Source of the DNA: Phenylobacterium koreense
GTDB taxonomy: Bacteria > Pseudomonadota > Alphaproteobacteria > Caulobacterales > Caulobacteraceae
DNA length: 64,000 bases
Direction: 5' to 3'
NCBI RefSeq assembly: GCF_040545335.1
Contig: NZ_JBEPLU010000001.1
Span: 1,860,001 to 1,924,000 of the forward strand
The notes beneath the pieces were generated by a model. It had not been told where the DNA came from, made no database searches, and worked only from the letters and a program-made list of their open reading frames with translations. A program made the position numbers and the translations under genes. This document shows positions 33,340 through 42,109 of the stretch, piece after piece; within the stretch, counting starts at the first letter, position 1, and each line of letters opens with the position of its first letter.

Positions 33340-34134
33340 TCAGAACGCCGGCTGGACCGCGCCGGCGTAAGTCTTCTCAATGAAGGCCTTCACCTCGGGA
33401 CCGGTGAGAGCGGCGGCCAGCTTCTGGACGCGCGGATCGTTCTTGTTGTCCTCGCGCGACACCAGCAGGTTCACGTACGGGCTGTTCCCGTCTTCCAGGA
33501 TCAACGCGTCCTTGGCCGGGTCCAGCCTGGCGTCGAGGGCGTAGTTGGTGTTGATCACCGCAAGGTCCAGCTCGCCCAGCACCCGCGGGAGGGTCGCCGC
33601 CTCAAGTTCGCGGAACTTCAGGCCCTTCGGGTTGGCGACGATGTCGTTCAGGGTCGAAAGCGGATTGGCCGGATCCTTGAGGCTGATCAGGCCTCCTTTC
33701 TGCAGCAGAAGCAGGGCGCGGCCTCCGTTGCTGGGCTCATTGGGAATGGCCACCGTGGCGCCCTGGGGCAGGTCCGCGAGGGCCTTGTGCTTGCGGGAAT
33801 AGGCGCCGATCGGCTCGATGTGGACGCCGACCACCTTCACCAGCCTGGTCCCGCGCGCCTTGTTGAATTCGTCGAGATAGGGCGCGGTCTGGAAGTAGCT
33901 CACGTCCAACTGCTTCTGGGCGACCTGCAGGTTGGGCTGCACGTAGTCGTTGAAGACCTTCACATCCAGCTTCACGCCCTGCTGCGCGAGGATCGGCCGG
34001 ACGACTTCGAGGATTTCGGCGTGGGGCACCGGGGTGGCCGCGATGGTCAGGGTGTCCGAGGGCGTCTCCGCTTGCTTGCCGCAGGCGGCGAGGCACAGGG
34101 CGGCGGCGGTCAGGACGAAGGTGCGCTTAAGCAT
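33340..34134 (-). CDS. metQ: Methionine ABC transporter substrate-binding lipoprotein
   Basis: 264 residues from ATG 34134. The signal peptide ends in the lipobox CLAAC (Cys18), so the protein is anchored in the inner membrane. The NlpA/MetQ fold is shown by ATPVPHAEILE near the mature start, KVFNDYVQPN and AIPNEPSNGGRALLLLQ. It delivers L- or D-methionine to MetI. Last gene of metN-metI-metQ, 20 bases after metI. Convergent with the dehydrogenase gene. Confidence 0.93.
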   Translation of the reverse strand: MLKRTFVLTAAALCLAACGKQAETPSDTLTIAATPVPHAEILEVVRPILAQQGVKLDVKVFNDYVQPNLQVAQKQLDVSYFQTAPYLDEFNKARGTRLVKVVGVHIEPIGAYSRKHKALADLPQGATVAIPNEPSNGGRALLLLQKGGLISLKDPANPLSTLNDIVANPKGLKFRELEAATLPRVLGELDLAVINTNYALDARLDPAKDALILEDGNSPYVNLLVSREDNKNDPRVQKLAAALTGPEVKAFIEKTYAGAVQPAF

Positions 34135-34154
34135 GTCTGTCTTAATCTCCGGGC

Positions 34155-34811
34155 TCAGCGCCGGCTGAGTTTGATGACAAGGCGGTCGCCCGCCCATTGC
34201 AGGCCCTGGACGAGAACCAGCAGCAGGAGGACGGTCACCACCATGACGTCGGTCTGGAAGCGCTGGTAGCCGAAGCGGATGGCGAGGTCGCCAAGCCCGC
34301 CTGCCCCCACGACGCCGGCCATGGCGGTATAGGAGACCAGGGCGATCGCGGTGACGGTGGCGCCCGCCACGATGCCGGGCAGGGCCTCGGGAAGCAGGAC
34401 GCCGAAGACGATCTGGCGAGGGGTCGCGCCCATGGCCTGGCCCGCCTCGACCACTCCGGGATCGACCTCGCGCAGGGCGGTCTCGACCAGGCGCGCATAG
34501 AAGGGCGCTGCGCCCACCACCAGCGGCGGGACGGCGCCGGCGACGCCGAGCGACGTGCCCACCAGCAGCATGGTGAGCGGGATCATCACGATCAGCAGGA
34601 TCACGAAGGGGACCGAGCGAAGCACGTTGACCGCGAACGAGAGCGCGGCGTTTGCGGCCGGATTGGCCAGCAACTGGCCGCGCCCGGTCAGGAAGAGGAT
34701 CACCCCCAGGGGCAGGCCGAGCAGGACCGAGAAGCCCAGCGATCCGGCCAGCATGACCAGGGTGTCGAAGGTGGCCTGGCCGATGTCGGCCCAGTTGATG
34801 TTGGCGAACAC
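34155..34811 (-). CDS. metI: Methionine ABC transporter permease
   Basis: 218 residues from GTG 34811 (usual MetI length 217); the open frame continues through metN in another register but without homology. Five membrane helices and the ABC-permease EAA loop (EAGQAMGATPRQIVFGVLLP) are visible. It forms the membrane dimer of the methionine importer. The start lies four bases before the metN stop on the same strand, so the genes are tightly coupled. Confidence 0.94.
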   Translation of the reverse strand: MFANINWADIGQATFDTLVMLAGSLGFSVLLGLPLGVILFLTGRGQLLANPAANAALSFAVNVLRSVPFVILLIVMIPLTMLLVGTSLGVAGAVPPLVVGAAPFYARLVETALREVDPGVVEAGQAMGATPRQIVFGVLLPEALPGIVAGATVTAIALVSYTAMAGVVGAGGLGDLAIRFGYQRFQTDVMVVTVLLLLVLVQGLQWAGDRLVIKLSRR

Positions 34812-34815
34812 GGCC

Positions 34816-35790
34816 TCAGACCTCCTCGACCCGTACGCCGGCCGCTTCCAATCTCTGGCGGGCCTGGGCGACGTCGCCTCCGACCAGCGAGACCAGGAGC
34901 TGTCCGTAAGGTTCGTCGCGGATGCGGTCGATGCGCCCGCCGAGGATCGAGTAGTCGACGCCGGTGTCGCGGGCGATGCGGCCGAGGATCGGCTCATAGG
35001 TCGCCGCGCCCCGGAAGGTGAGGCGCAGGGCGCCGGCGCTCGCACCCTCCGCGGCCAGGCCCGCCGCGTCGGCCACCAGGCGGCGGGTGACGGGATGACG
35101 TGGATGCAGGAAGACTTCGGCGACCTCACCGCTTTCCACCACCTGGCCGGCGTCGAGTACGGCCACGCGATGGCAGACCCGGCGGATCACCTCCATCTCG
35201 TGGGTGATCAGGACGATGGTCAGGCCGAGCTCCCGGTTGAGCTGGGCCAGGAGTTCCAGGATCTGCTCGGTCGTCTGTGGGTCCAGGGCGCTGGTGGCCT
35301 CGTCGCAGAGCAGGACTCTGGGCCCGCTGGCCAGGGCGCGGGCGATGCCGACCCGCTGCTTCTGGCCGCCGGAGAGCTGGGCCGGATACTTGCCCGCATG
35401 GTCGGCAAGGCCGACCCGCGCCAGCAGTTCCGAGACGCGGCCGTCGATCTCGCGCGGCGGCACGCCAGCGATCTTGAGCGGAAAGGCGACATTGGCCGCC
35501 ACCGTCTTGGAGGCCAGCAGGTTGAAGTGCTGGAAGATCATGCCGACACGGCGGCGCAGGCTCCTCAGGCCAGCCGCATCGAGCGCGGCGATGTCCTCGC
35601 CGTCGGTCACGACACGCCCCGCCGTGGGACGTTCCAGGCCGTTGATCAGGCGGATGAGCGTCGACTTTCCGGCGCCGGACTGGCCGATGACGCCGAAGAC
35701 CTCGCTGGCGGCGATATCGAGACTGACGTCGCGCAGGGCGGGCGCCGAGGCGCGCGCGAAGGTCTTGCCGACGGATTGGAAACTGATCAC
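34816..35790 (-). CDS. metN: Methionine ABC transporter ATP-binding protein
   Basis: 324 residues from GTG 35790. Walker [10 protein letters not shown], the Q-loop FQHFNLL, signature LSGGQKQR, Walker [13 protein letters not shown] and the switch His in ITHEME are all present. The C-terminal 80 residues form the NIL (ACT-like) domain that binds methionine and inhibits transport when cytoplasmic methionine is high. First gene of the operon. No SAM-I or SAM-II riboswitch could be recognised in the 85-base leader; a small hairpin overlaps the start codon instead. Confidence 0.95.
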   Translation of the reverse strand: MISFQSVGKTFARASAPALRDVSLDIAASEVFGVIGQSGAGKSTLIRLINGLERPTAGRVVTDGEDIAALDAAGLRSLRRRVGMIFQHFNLLASKTVAANVAFPLKIAGVPPREIDGRVSELLARVGLADHAGKYPAQLSGGQKQRVGIARALASGPRVLLCDEATSALDPQTTEQILELLAQLNRELGLTIVLITHEMEVIRRVCHRVAVLDAGQVVESGEVAEVFLHPRHPVTRRLVADAAGLAAEGASAGALRLTFRGAATYEPILGRIARDTGVDYSILGGRIDRIRDEPYGQLLVSLVGGDVAQARQRLEAAGVRVEEV

Positions 35791-35809
35791 GCCGCAATCC
35801 CTAGCGGCG
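35790..35809 (-). promoter_or_regulatory. Hairpin covering the metN ribosome binding site
   Basis: On the minus strand CGCCGC, TAGGGATT, GCGGCG forms a perfect 6-bp stem; its 3' arm ends at the G of the metN GTG start codon and the loop holds the AGGGA ribosome-binding sequence. Such a structure would present or hide the initiation region. A chance GC-rich stem cannot be excluded. Confidence 0.3.
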
Positions 35810-35875
35810 GAATCGAGCTGCTCAAGACAGAATTTCTCTCGTGGGCGTCAGGGACCAGGACAATCGTGCCGGCTG

Positions 35876-36286
35876 TCAGCTGTCGCTCAGCATGAAGTGG
35901 CCGCGCAGGGCGGCGACCGGCTTCAGGCGCGCCTCCTGCCAGGCTTCGACATGGACGTTGGCGATCTGGCGGCCGATCTTGCGCACGTCCGCCCGGGCGT
36001 AGGTGGTCAGCGCCCGGCCCGGCCGCAGGTACTCGATGGTGATGTCGATGGTCTTGTGGACCTTGGCGCTCGGCTGGGTGACCGAGAGCTGGGCCAGGGC
36101 GGTCATTTCCATGAAGGCCCCGATGACTCCGCCGTGCAGGGCCGGCAGGGCGACATTGCCGACCAGGTGCGGGGCGAAGGGCAGGGCCGCGGTCATTTCG
36201 TCGCCGGCCAGTTCGGCGCGCATGCCGAGGAAGCGCACATAGGGCACGCGACCGAGGAAGGTCTCCAGGCGCTGGGCGGGGGTCAT
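35876..36286 (-). CDS. PaaI-type hotdog thioesterase, second of pair
   Basis: 136 residues with a hotdog fold. The central HGGVIGAFMEMTALAQL helix corresponds to the conserved HGG...D/E.. active-site region of PaaI thioesterases, with Glu in place of the common Asp. Such enzymes hydrolyse acyl-CoA thioesters. It overlaps the upstream paralogue by four bases (ATGA), so the two are translated together and might form a heteromer. Substrates unknown. Confidence 0.85.
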   Translation of the reverse strand: MTPAQRLETFLGRVPYVRFLGMRAELAGDEMTAALPFAPHLVGNVALPALHGGVIGAFMEMTALAQLSVTQPSAKVHKTIDITIEYLRPGRALTTYARADVRKIGRQIANVHVEAWQEARLKPVAALRGHFMLSDS

Positions 36287-36732
36287 CGGGCCTCTGGACG
36301 CTTGAGCACGAAGGCCGCCTGGGCGGTGGCGATCGGGTCCTGAGGATCGCCGTCGTAGGCGTGGGCCCGCACGAAGGCGATGTTGCGGGTCAGCTTGTAG
36401 CAGTGGGCCTCCGCCGTGATGTCGGCGCGGGGCGCGGCCGGACGCATATAGTCGATGCGCAGGTCCAGGGTGGCGGTGGACAGGGGCGTGGTCCGGTCCT
36501 TGGCGGTCGAGATGATCGCCAGGCCGCAGACGTGGTCGAGGACGGCGGTGACCACCCCGCCGGCGATGACGCCGGTGTCGGGATCGCCGACCAGGTCTTC
36601 GCGCCAGGGGGTGAAGATGGAGCCCTTGCCGGGCTCGACGGAAAGCAGCTTGAAGCCGAGGGCGGAGGCCTGGGGCACGGTTTCCACCATGTGCCTAGCC
36701 GTCTCGCGAAGGGCCTCGGGGGACATGTTCAT
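36283..36732 (-). CDS. PaaI-type hotdog thioesterase, first of pair
   Basis: 149 residues. The segment GDPDTGVIAGGVVTAVLDHVCG is the PaaI family active-site region; the catalytic acid is Asp in LDH. Its C-terminus reads IATAQAAFVLKRPE, typical of the family. GGAAGGGGA precedes the ATG. It is coupled to the second thioesterase gene; the pair diverges in the active-site acid (Asp here, Glu there), which may mean different substrates. Confidence 0.87.
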   Translation of the reverse strand: MNMSPEALRETARHMVETVPQASALGFKLLSVEPGKGSIFTPWREDLVGDPDTGVIAGGVVTAVLDHVCGLAIISTAKDRTTPLSTATLDLRIDYMRPAAPRADITAEAHCYKLTRNIAFVRAHAYDGDPQDPIATAQAAFVLKRPEAR

Positions 36733-36798
36733 CCCCTTCCTTTGAGGCGCCTCCGCCTATCGGTCAACGTAACGGGTCAAGTTGGAAGCCCCCTCGGA

Positions 36799-36906
36799 TC
36801 AAGCGACGCCGGCGAGCTTGGTCAGGACGGTGACGGCGACGGCCACGAGCGGGGTGGCAGCGAGAACGAGGTTGGCGAAGCCGTTCAGGTTGAAGGTGGT
36901 GTTCAT
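36799..36906 (-). CDS. 35-residue single-helix membrane peptide
   Basis: The minus strand encodes MNTTFNLNGFANLVLAATPL, then VAVAVTVLTKLAGVA and a TGA stop. AGAGGGA lies eight bases before the ATG, a good ribosome binding site. The first ten residues are polar and Asn/Thr-rich; residues 11-30 form one hydrophobic helix. Nothing similar is recognised. It stands alone between the thioesterase pair and an A+T-rich region that could hold its promoter. Small hydrophobic proteins of this size are often stress-induced or regulators of membrane complexes, but no function is claimed. Confidence 0.5.
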   Translation of the reverse strand: MNTTFNLNGFANLVLAATPLVAVAVTVLTKLAGVA

Positions 36907-37015
36907 GTCTAAGTCCCTCTGGTCTGGTTTGGTGCGGGATGTCCGCGTCCGATGAGAGGGTTATACGCAACGGCTTTCTCGAATACTCGTTAAGTCTAGG
37001 TCATGACGCCGATTT

Positions 37016-37040
37016 CACATTATGAATACTGTGTAATGTG
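37016..37040. promoter_or_regulatory. A+T-rich palindrome upstream of the 35-residue ORF and exonuclease gene
   Basis: CACATTA (37016-37022) and TAATGTG (37034-37040) form a perfect 7-bp inverted repeat around TGAATACTGTG. The surrounding 36960-37040 is the most A+T-rich non-coding stretch in this part of the window, and it lies between divergent genes. An operator for an unknown dimeric regulator is likely; the exonuclease ATG is 114 bases to the right and the small ORF 110 bases to the left. Confidence 0.4.
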
Positions 37041-37068
37041 CGGGCCTGGATTCTCTCCTGGCGGTGAG

Positions 37069-37137
37069 GCCCCTCTCCCCCACCCTTCGGGCGGTCCCCC
37101 TCGCTCGCGTTGCAGGGGAGGAAAAGGCGGCTCGGCT
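37069..37137. repeat. Dispersed GC-rich repeat, degenerate copy
   Basis: GAGGCCCCTCTCCCCCACCC, then TTCGGGCGGTCCCCCTCGCT and TTGCAGGGGAGG resemble the purine/pyrimidine-rich flanks of the repeats at 29726, 41172 and 63614, but the GAGCTGTC core is absent. It is a weak member of the family. Confidence 0.4.
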
Positions 37138-37153
37138 TCCCATATCGGTTTGC

Positions 37154-38164
37154 ATGATCCGTCCTGAGAGCCTGCTCTGTCCAAAGCCCGAAGGGCTTTA
37201 TTGCGCGCCGGGAGATTTCTTCGTCGATCCGGTGCGGCCGGTGGCGCGAGCGGTGATCACCCATGGGCATTCGGATCATGCGCGGGCCGGGCACGGGACG
37301 GTGGTCGCCACCCCCGAGACCCTGGCGATCATGGAGGAGCGCTATGGCGCCGACTTCGCCGGATCAGTGCAGCCGCTCGGCTACGGCGAGAGCGTCTCGC
37401 GCGACGGGGTCGAGGTGACCCTGGTTCCAGCCGGCCATGTGCTGGGCTCGGCCCAGGCGGTGGTGCGCTGGCAGGGACTGACGATGGTGGTCTCCGGCGA
37501 CTACAAGCGCCGACGCGATCCGACCTGCCCGCCGTTCGAGCCGGTCCCCTGCGACGTGTTCATTTCCGAGGCGACCTTCGGCCTGCCGGTGTTCCGGCAT
37601 CCGGACGATGCGCACGAGATCGCCAAGCTGCTGCGCTCGGTCGAGCAGTTCCCCGAGCGCGCGCACATGGTCGGGGCCTATGCGCTGGGAAAGGCGCAGC
37701 GGATCATCTGCCTGCTGCGCGAGGCCGGATGGGAGAAGACCATCCATGTGCATGGGGCGCTCGACCGCCTGAACCGGCTCTATGAGGACCATGGGGTGGC
37801 GCTGGGGCCGCTGGCGCCGGCGACGACGGGGGCGAAGGAGGACTTCGCCGGTCAGATCATCATCGCACCGCCCTCGACCCTGGCCGATCGCTGGTCGCGG
37901 CGGTTCCCGGACCCGGTGGGGGCCTTCGCCTCCGGCTGGATGCAGGTGCGGGCGCGGGCCCGCCAGCGCGGAGTGGAGCTGCCGCTGGTGATCTCGGACC
38001 ACGCCGACTGGGACGAGCTGACCGCAACCGTCGACGAGCTGGCGCCGGGCGAGCTCTGGATCACGCACGGCCGGGAGGAAGCGCTGCTGCGCTGGGCCGA
38101 GCTGCACGGCGTGCGGGCCCGCGCCCTGGCGCTGGTCGGCTATGAGGACGAGGCGGAGGACTGA
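37154..38164 (+). CDS. Ligase-associated DNA exonuclease (MBL fold)
   Basis: 336 residues from ATG 37154. HGHSDHARAGH is the metallo-beta-lactamase metal motif, VVSGDYKRRRDP the second Asp/Lys region, and SDHADW with THGREEALL the beta-CASP-like end. Proteins of this type sit beside a DNA ligase and often the Lhr helicase, and are thought to act as a processing nuclease in a repair module (SNM1/Pso2-like). The ligase gene starts within the stop codon (TGATG). Confidence 0.92.
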   Translation: MIRPESLLCPKPEGLYCAPGDFFVDPVRPVARAVITHGHSDHARAGHGTVVATPETLAIMEERYGADFAGSVQPLGYGESVSRDGVEVTLVPAGHVLGSAQAVVRWQGLTMVVSGDYKRRRDPTCPPFEPVPCDVFISEATFGLPVFRHPDDAHEIAKLLRSVEQFPERAHMVGAYALGKAQRIICLLREAGWEKTIHVHGALDRLNRLYEDHGVALGPLAPATTGAKEDFAGQIIIAPPSTLADRWSRRFPDPVGAFASGWMQVRARARQRGVELPLVISDHADWDELTATVDELAPGELWITHGREEALLRWAELHGVRARALALVGYEDEAED

Positions 38165-39783
38165 TGCGCGCCTTCGCCGAGCTGCTCGACCGCCTGTCGC
38201 TGACCGCTTCGCGCAACACCAAGCTGACCCTGCTGCGCGACCACTTCGCCAATGCCCCGGACCCCGACCGTGGCTGGGCGCTGGCTTCGCTGACCGGCGA
38301 ACTCGCATTTCATGCGGCCAAGCCCGCCTTCATCCGCAAGGCGGTCGAGGCGCGTATGGACCCGGTGCTGTTCGGCTGGTCCTACGACTATGTGGGCGAC
38401 CTGGCCGAGACCGTGGCCCTGGTCTGGCCGGCGCGGCCGGGGGCCAACCGCGAGCCCGAGCTGTCCGAGGTGGTGGACGCCCTGCGCAGCGCCTCGCGCT
38501 CCGACGTCCAGCGGCTGATCGAGGATTGGCTGGACGCCCTCGATTCGACCGGCCGCTGGGCGCTGCTGAAGCTGATGACCGGGGGGCTGCGGGTAGGGGT
38601 CTCGGCGCGGCTGGCCAAGCAGGCGGTGGCTGATCTGGCCCCTGTGCCGGTGTCGGAGGTCGGGGAGATATGGCACGCCCTGCGCCCGCCCTATGAGGAT
38701 CTGTTCGCCTGGCTGGAGGGCCGGTCCGAGCGGCCGACGGCCGACGCGCCGGGACGCTTTCGGCCGGTCATGCTGGCGCAGGCGGTGGACGAGGAGGCCG
38801 ACTTCGGCAAGCTTGACCCGGAGGACTACGCGGCCGAGTGGAAGTGGGACGGCATCCGGATCCAGGCCGTCAACGAGGGCGGCGTGCGGCGGCTCTACAC
38901 TCGAACCGGCGACGACATCTCCCGCACCTTCCCGGACGTGCTGGACGCGCTCGACTTCGAAGGCGCCATCGACGGAGAGCTGCTGGTGCTGCGGGGCAGC
39001 GCCATCGCGCCCTTTTCCGACCTGCAGCAGCGCCTGAACCGCAAGACCGTGAACGACCGGCTGCTGGCCGAGTTTCCGGCAGGCATCCGGGCCTACGACC
39101 TGCTGGCCGACGGGGAGGAAGACACCCGGATGCTGCCCTTCGTGCGGCGCCGGGCGCGGCTGGAGGACTTCGTGGCCCGGCTGAAGACCAGCCGCATCGA
39201 CCTCTCCCCCCTGCAGCCGTTCGGGACCTGGACGGAGCTGGCGGACCTGCGGCGCAGCCCGCCGCCGGGCGATCCGACGATCGCCGAGGGGGTGATGCTC
39301 AAGCGCTGGGATTCGATCTATGAGGCCGGCCGGCCCAAGGGGCCGTGGTTCAAGTGGAAGCGCGATCCGTTCCTGGTTGACGCCGTGCTGATGTACGCCC
39401 AGCGAGGGCACGGCAAGCGGTCGAGCTTCTATTCGGACTACACCTTCGGGGTCTGGGCCGAGGGGGTGGACGGGGCGCGGATGCTGACGCCGGTGGGCAA
39501 GGCCTATTTCGGCTTCACGGACGAGGAGCTGAAGCTGCTCGACAAGTACGTCCGCGACAACACGGTGGACCGCTACGGGCCGGTGCGGGCGGTGCGCGCG
39601 GATGTGCGGCACGGCCTGGTGTTCGAGGTCGCCTTCGAAGGGTTGCAGCGCTCGACACGGCACAAGTCGGGGGTGGCCATGCGCTTCCCGCGCATCAACC
39701 GCATCCGCTGGGACAAGCCCTCGGGCGAGGCCGACGAGCTCGCGGCGCTCGAGCGGATGCTGGAGCTGATGGACGCGCGCTAA
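38164..39783 (+). CDS. ATP-dependent DNA ligase of the exonuclease-associated module (LigC-like)
   Basis: 539 residues. The N-terminal helical DNA-binding domain (1-200) is followed by the nucleotidyltransferase domain with EWKWDGIRIQ (active-site Lys in KWDG), the later motifs FEGAIDGELLV and EGVMLKRWDS, and the OB domain with WFKWKRDP. The ligase is annotated in other genomes as 'cisplatin damage response ATP-dependent DNA ligase'. It is one operon with the exonuclease; an lhr helicase gene, often third, is absent here. Confidence 0.93.
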   Translation: MRAFAELLDRLSLTASRNTKLTLLRDHFANAPDPDRGWALASLTGELAFHAAKPAFIRKAVEARMDPVLFGWSYDYVGDLAETVALVWPARPGANREPELSEVVDALRSASRSDVQRLIEDWLDALDSTGRWALLKLMTGGLRVGVSARLAKQAVADLAPVPVSEVGEIWHALRPPYEDLFAWLEGRSERPTADAPGRFRPVMLAQAVDEEADFGKLDPEDYAAEWKWDGIRIQAVNEGGVRRLYTRTGDDISRTFPDVLDALDFEGAIDGELLVLRGSAIAPFSDLQQRLNRKTVNDRLLAEFPAGIRAYDLLADGEEDTRMLPFVRRRARLEDFVARLKTSRIDLSPLQPFGTWTELADLRRSPPPGDPTIAEGVMLKRWDSIYEAGRPKGPWFKWKRDPFLVDAVLMYAQRGHGKRSSFYSDYTFGVWAEGVDGARMLTPVGKAYFGFTDEELKLLDKYVRDNTVDRYGPVRAVRADVRHGLVFEVAFEGLQRSTRHKSGVAMRFPRINRIRWDKPSGEADELAALERMLELMDAR

Positions 39784-40229
39784 AGTCCGTAGCCGCGCGC
39801 CATCATCGCCGCGAAGGTCGGGATCAGCGCGAAGACCGCGACCTCGGCGATGAGGAACGGGCGGACCGCCTTCACGTCTGTTTCAGTGATCACGAAGCCG
39901 GTCTCGGCGCGGGCGCGCCGACGCCATTGCAGGATGCGCAGGGTGGGCAGGCTCGACAGCAGGCCGACCAGGACGAAGGCGCCGATCTTGGCCCAGAAGG
40001 CCCAGTTGCCGAGATAGGCCTCCGGTCCCTTCGCGCCCATATAGACCCGCGCGAAGCCGACGATGAGGATCAGGGCGGCGATCAGCCCATAGTGCAGGTC
40101 GACGATCCCCAGGCGCCGCAGGGCCGCGCCACCGAGGCCAGGGCGGATCATGGCCAGCTCCGCGGCGAGGATTGCGGCGAGGCCGAAGACGAGCAGATGG
40201 TGGGCGATGGCGAGCAGAAGGTCGGTCAC
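39780..40229 (-). CDS. DUF2214 family membrane protein
   Basis: 149 residues with four membrane helices. The N-terminal AIAHHLLVFGLAAILAAELA with paired His, and the RLGIVDLHYGLIAALIL block match DUF2214, a group of small inner-membrane proteins of unknown function that conserve His residues suggestive of haem or metal binding. Its stop overlaps that of the convergent ligase gene by four bases. Confidence 0.8.
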   Translation of the reverse strand: MTDLLLAIAHHLLVFGLAAILAAELAMIRPGLGGAALRRLGIVDLHYGLIAALILIVGFARVYMGAKGPEAYLGNWAFWAKIGAFVLVGLLSSLPTLRILQWRRRARAETGFVITETDVKAVRPFLIAEVAVFALIPTFAAMMARGYGL

Positions 40230-40289
40230 GAGGCGCTCCTGAAGGCTGGTCGCGCCGACCTTGCCGTCATCGCCTTACGTTGTAAATGA

Positions 40290-41114
40290 TTAAGATCCAC
40301 CGGTGCGATAGTCGGCGAACTTGCCGTCCCGCTCGGTGAGGGCGGCGGTGACGCCCTGGCGCATCTTCTCCATGTATTCGCGCGAGGCCCTGGTATGCCA
40401 GCCGAGGGCGTGGAGGTCGGTGCCGGCGCGCAGGCCCTGGCGCATGCCCATCACCTCCATCTGACGGTGAACCAGGCGCTTGTTGAGCTGGGCCAGCTCC
40501 GGATCGACCTTGGCGATGCGCTCGGCCATGGCCAGGACCGCCGGTTCCAGCTCGGCCAGCGGATAGGCGCGATTGGCGAAGCCCAGCCGCACCGCCTCGT
40601 TCCCGTCGATGGAATCGCCGGTCAGCATCTGCTCCATGGCCGCCCGCATGCCCATCAGCCAGACATGATAGTGGTTGTCCGGCGGGCTCATGGTGCGCAC
40701 GGCCGGGTAGCCGATCTGGGCGTCCTCGGCGACGTAGACCAGGTCACAGGCGACGGCGAGCTCAGAGCCGCCGGCCAGGCACCAGCCATGGACCTGGGCG
40801 ATCACCGGCTTGGCCAGGTCCCAGATCCGGAAGCAGCCGTCGACCACGTGGCGGGCCCACTGGCCCTGGGCGCCGGCCGTGTGCCAGGGCAGCTCGCCGA
40901 CGCCGGCCAGGTCGTAGCCGGAGGAAAAGCAGCTCCCGGCCCCGCGCAGGACGATGACCCGGACCTGCGGATCGCGGTCGGCCTCTTCCAGGGCGCGGAA
41001 GATCTCGCCGCGCAGGGCATTGGAGAGGGCGTTGCGCTTGTTCGGACGGTTGAGCGTGATCCGGCGCACATGCGGCGCGGGATCGTCGGTCAACAGGATG
41101 GGCTCTTCGGCCAT
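40290..41114 (-). CDS. Crotonase/enoyl-CoA hydratase family protein
   Basis: 274 residues. The crotonase oxyanion-hole blocks are present: GAGSCFSSGYDLAG and HGWCLAGGSELAVACDLVY. At the first catalytic position the second block has Gly-Gly-Ser-Glu (Glu in the classic place). Enzymes of this type hydrate or isomerise enoyl-CoA thioesters; long C-terminal helices indicate a trimer. No other beta-oxidation genes adjoin it. A dispersed repeat separates it from purU. Confidence 0.9.
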   Translation of the reverse strand: MAEEPILLTDDPAPHVRRITLNRPNKRNALSNALRGEIFRALEEADRDPQVRVIVLRGAGSCFSSGYDLAGVGELPWHTAGAQGQWARHVVDGCFRIWDLAKPVIAQVHGWCLAGGSELAVACDLVYVAEDAQIGYPAVRTMSPPDNHYHVWLMGMRAAMEQMLTGDSIDGNEAVRLGFANRAYPLAELEPAVLAMAERIAKVDPELAQLNKRLVHRQMEVMGMRQGLRAGTDLHALGWHTRASREYMEKMRQGVTAALTERDGKFADYRTGGS

Positions 41115-41171
41115 GGCGGGTTTCCTCCGGGATTTTCCCGGCAGGGTCGCCGTTTGACGCCACGAGAGTAA

Positions 41172-41226
41172 AGCGGGGGAGGCCCCTCGGTCGGCTTCGC
41201 CGACAGCTCCCCCAGCGGGGGAGCAC
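41172..41226. repeat. Dispersed GC-rich hairpin repeat, copy 2 (opposite strand)
   Basis: Reading the minus strand, GGGGGAGCTGTCGGC, GAA, GCCGACCGAGGGGCC (41181-41213) has the same core as the copies at 29735 and 63711. The inner stem is GTCGGC/GCCGAC, where copy 3 has GTCAGC/GCTGAC; both sides changed together and pairing is kept. Outer GGGGGAGG and GCGGGGGAGC flanks extend it. Located between the crotonase gene and purU. Confidence 0.7.
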
Positions 41227-41239
41227 TCGGCTGACGATG

Positions 41240-42082
41240 TCAGTCCGTGAACACCACGGTCTTGGCCCCGTTCAGGAGGACGCGGTCCTCGAGCCGCCAG
41301 CGGACGGCGCGGGCCAGAACCCGGCGCTCGATGTCGCGGCCCTTGCGGATCAGGGCGGCGGGGGTGTCGCGGTGGCTGATGCGCTCCACGTCCTGCTCGA
41401 TGATCGGGCCTTCGTCGAGGTCGGCCGTGACGTAGTGGGCGGTCGCGCCGATGACCTTCACCCCGCGCTCGTGCGCCTGGTGGTAGGGGCGCGCGCCCTT
41501 GAAGCCGGGCAGGAACGAGTGGTGGATGTTGATGCAGCGCTCTTCCAGCTTGGCGGCCAGGCCGTCGGACAGCACCTGCATGTAGCGGGCGAGGACGACG
41601 AGCTCGGTGTCGGTGTCCTGGATCAGCTTCCAGATCGCCGCTTCCTGCTCCAGCTTGGTGGCGCGGCGGACCGGCAGGTGATGGAAGGGCACGTCGGAGA
41701 GGTCGAGGTTGGCGTAGGTCTCGATCGGGTGGTTGGAGACCACCGCGGAAATCTCCATCGGCAGCTCGCCGCGACGCCAGCGATAGAGCAGGTCGGCCAG
41801 GCAGTGGTCCTGCTGGCTGGCGAGGATCATGACCCGCCGCTTCACCTTGGGGTCGCGCAGGCTCCAGCGCATGGAAAAGGCCGCCGCGACCTCGCCGAAG
41901 GCCTCGCGCAGGGCGTCGATGTCGGCGCCGGCGGGATCGAAGACGACCCGCATGAAGAACCTGCCGGTCTCCTGGTCGTCGTACTGCTGGGCGTCGAGGA
42001 TGTTGGCCCCGCGCTCGAAGAGGAAAGCCGAAACGCGGGCGACGATGCCCGGCTGGTCCGGGCAGGCGAGGGTAAGGATCAT
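41240..42082 (-). CDS. purU: Formyltetrahydrofolate deformylase
   Basis: 280 residues. An N-terminal ACT domain (1-80, [20 protein letters not shown]) is joined to a formyltransferase-fold domain with the catalytic Asn-His-Asp set in [20 protein letters not shown] and [13 protein letters not shown]. PurU releases formate from 10-formyl-tetrahydrofolate to balance one-carbon pools, and the ACT domain senses methionine/glycine. It is followed on the opposite side by an OYE gene. Confidence 0.94.
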   Translation of the reverse strand: MILTLACPDQPGIVARVSAFLFERGANILDAQQYDDQETGRFFMRVVFDPAGADIDALREAFGEVAAAFSMRWSLRDPKVKRRVMILASQQDHCLADLLYRWRRGELPMEISAVVSNHPIETYANLDLSDVPFHHLPVRRATKLEQEAAIWKLIQDTDTELVVLARYMQVLSDGLAAKLEERCINIHHSFLPGFKGARPYHQAHERGVKVIGATAHYVTADLDEGPIIEQDVERISHRDTPAALIRKGRDIERRVLARAVRWRLEDRVLLNGAKTVVFTD

Positions 42083-42109
42083 CGGCGCTCTAGGCCGCCA
42101 AGCCAGGCC

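Noticed and set aside
35791..35875. SAM riboswitch before metN
   Set aside because: The 85-base leader lacks the conserved pseudoknot sequences of SAM-II and is too short for SAM-I.
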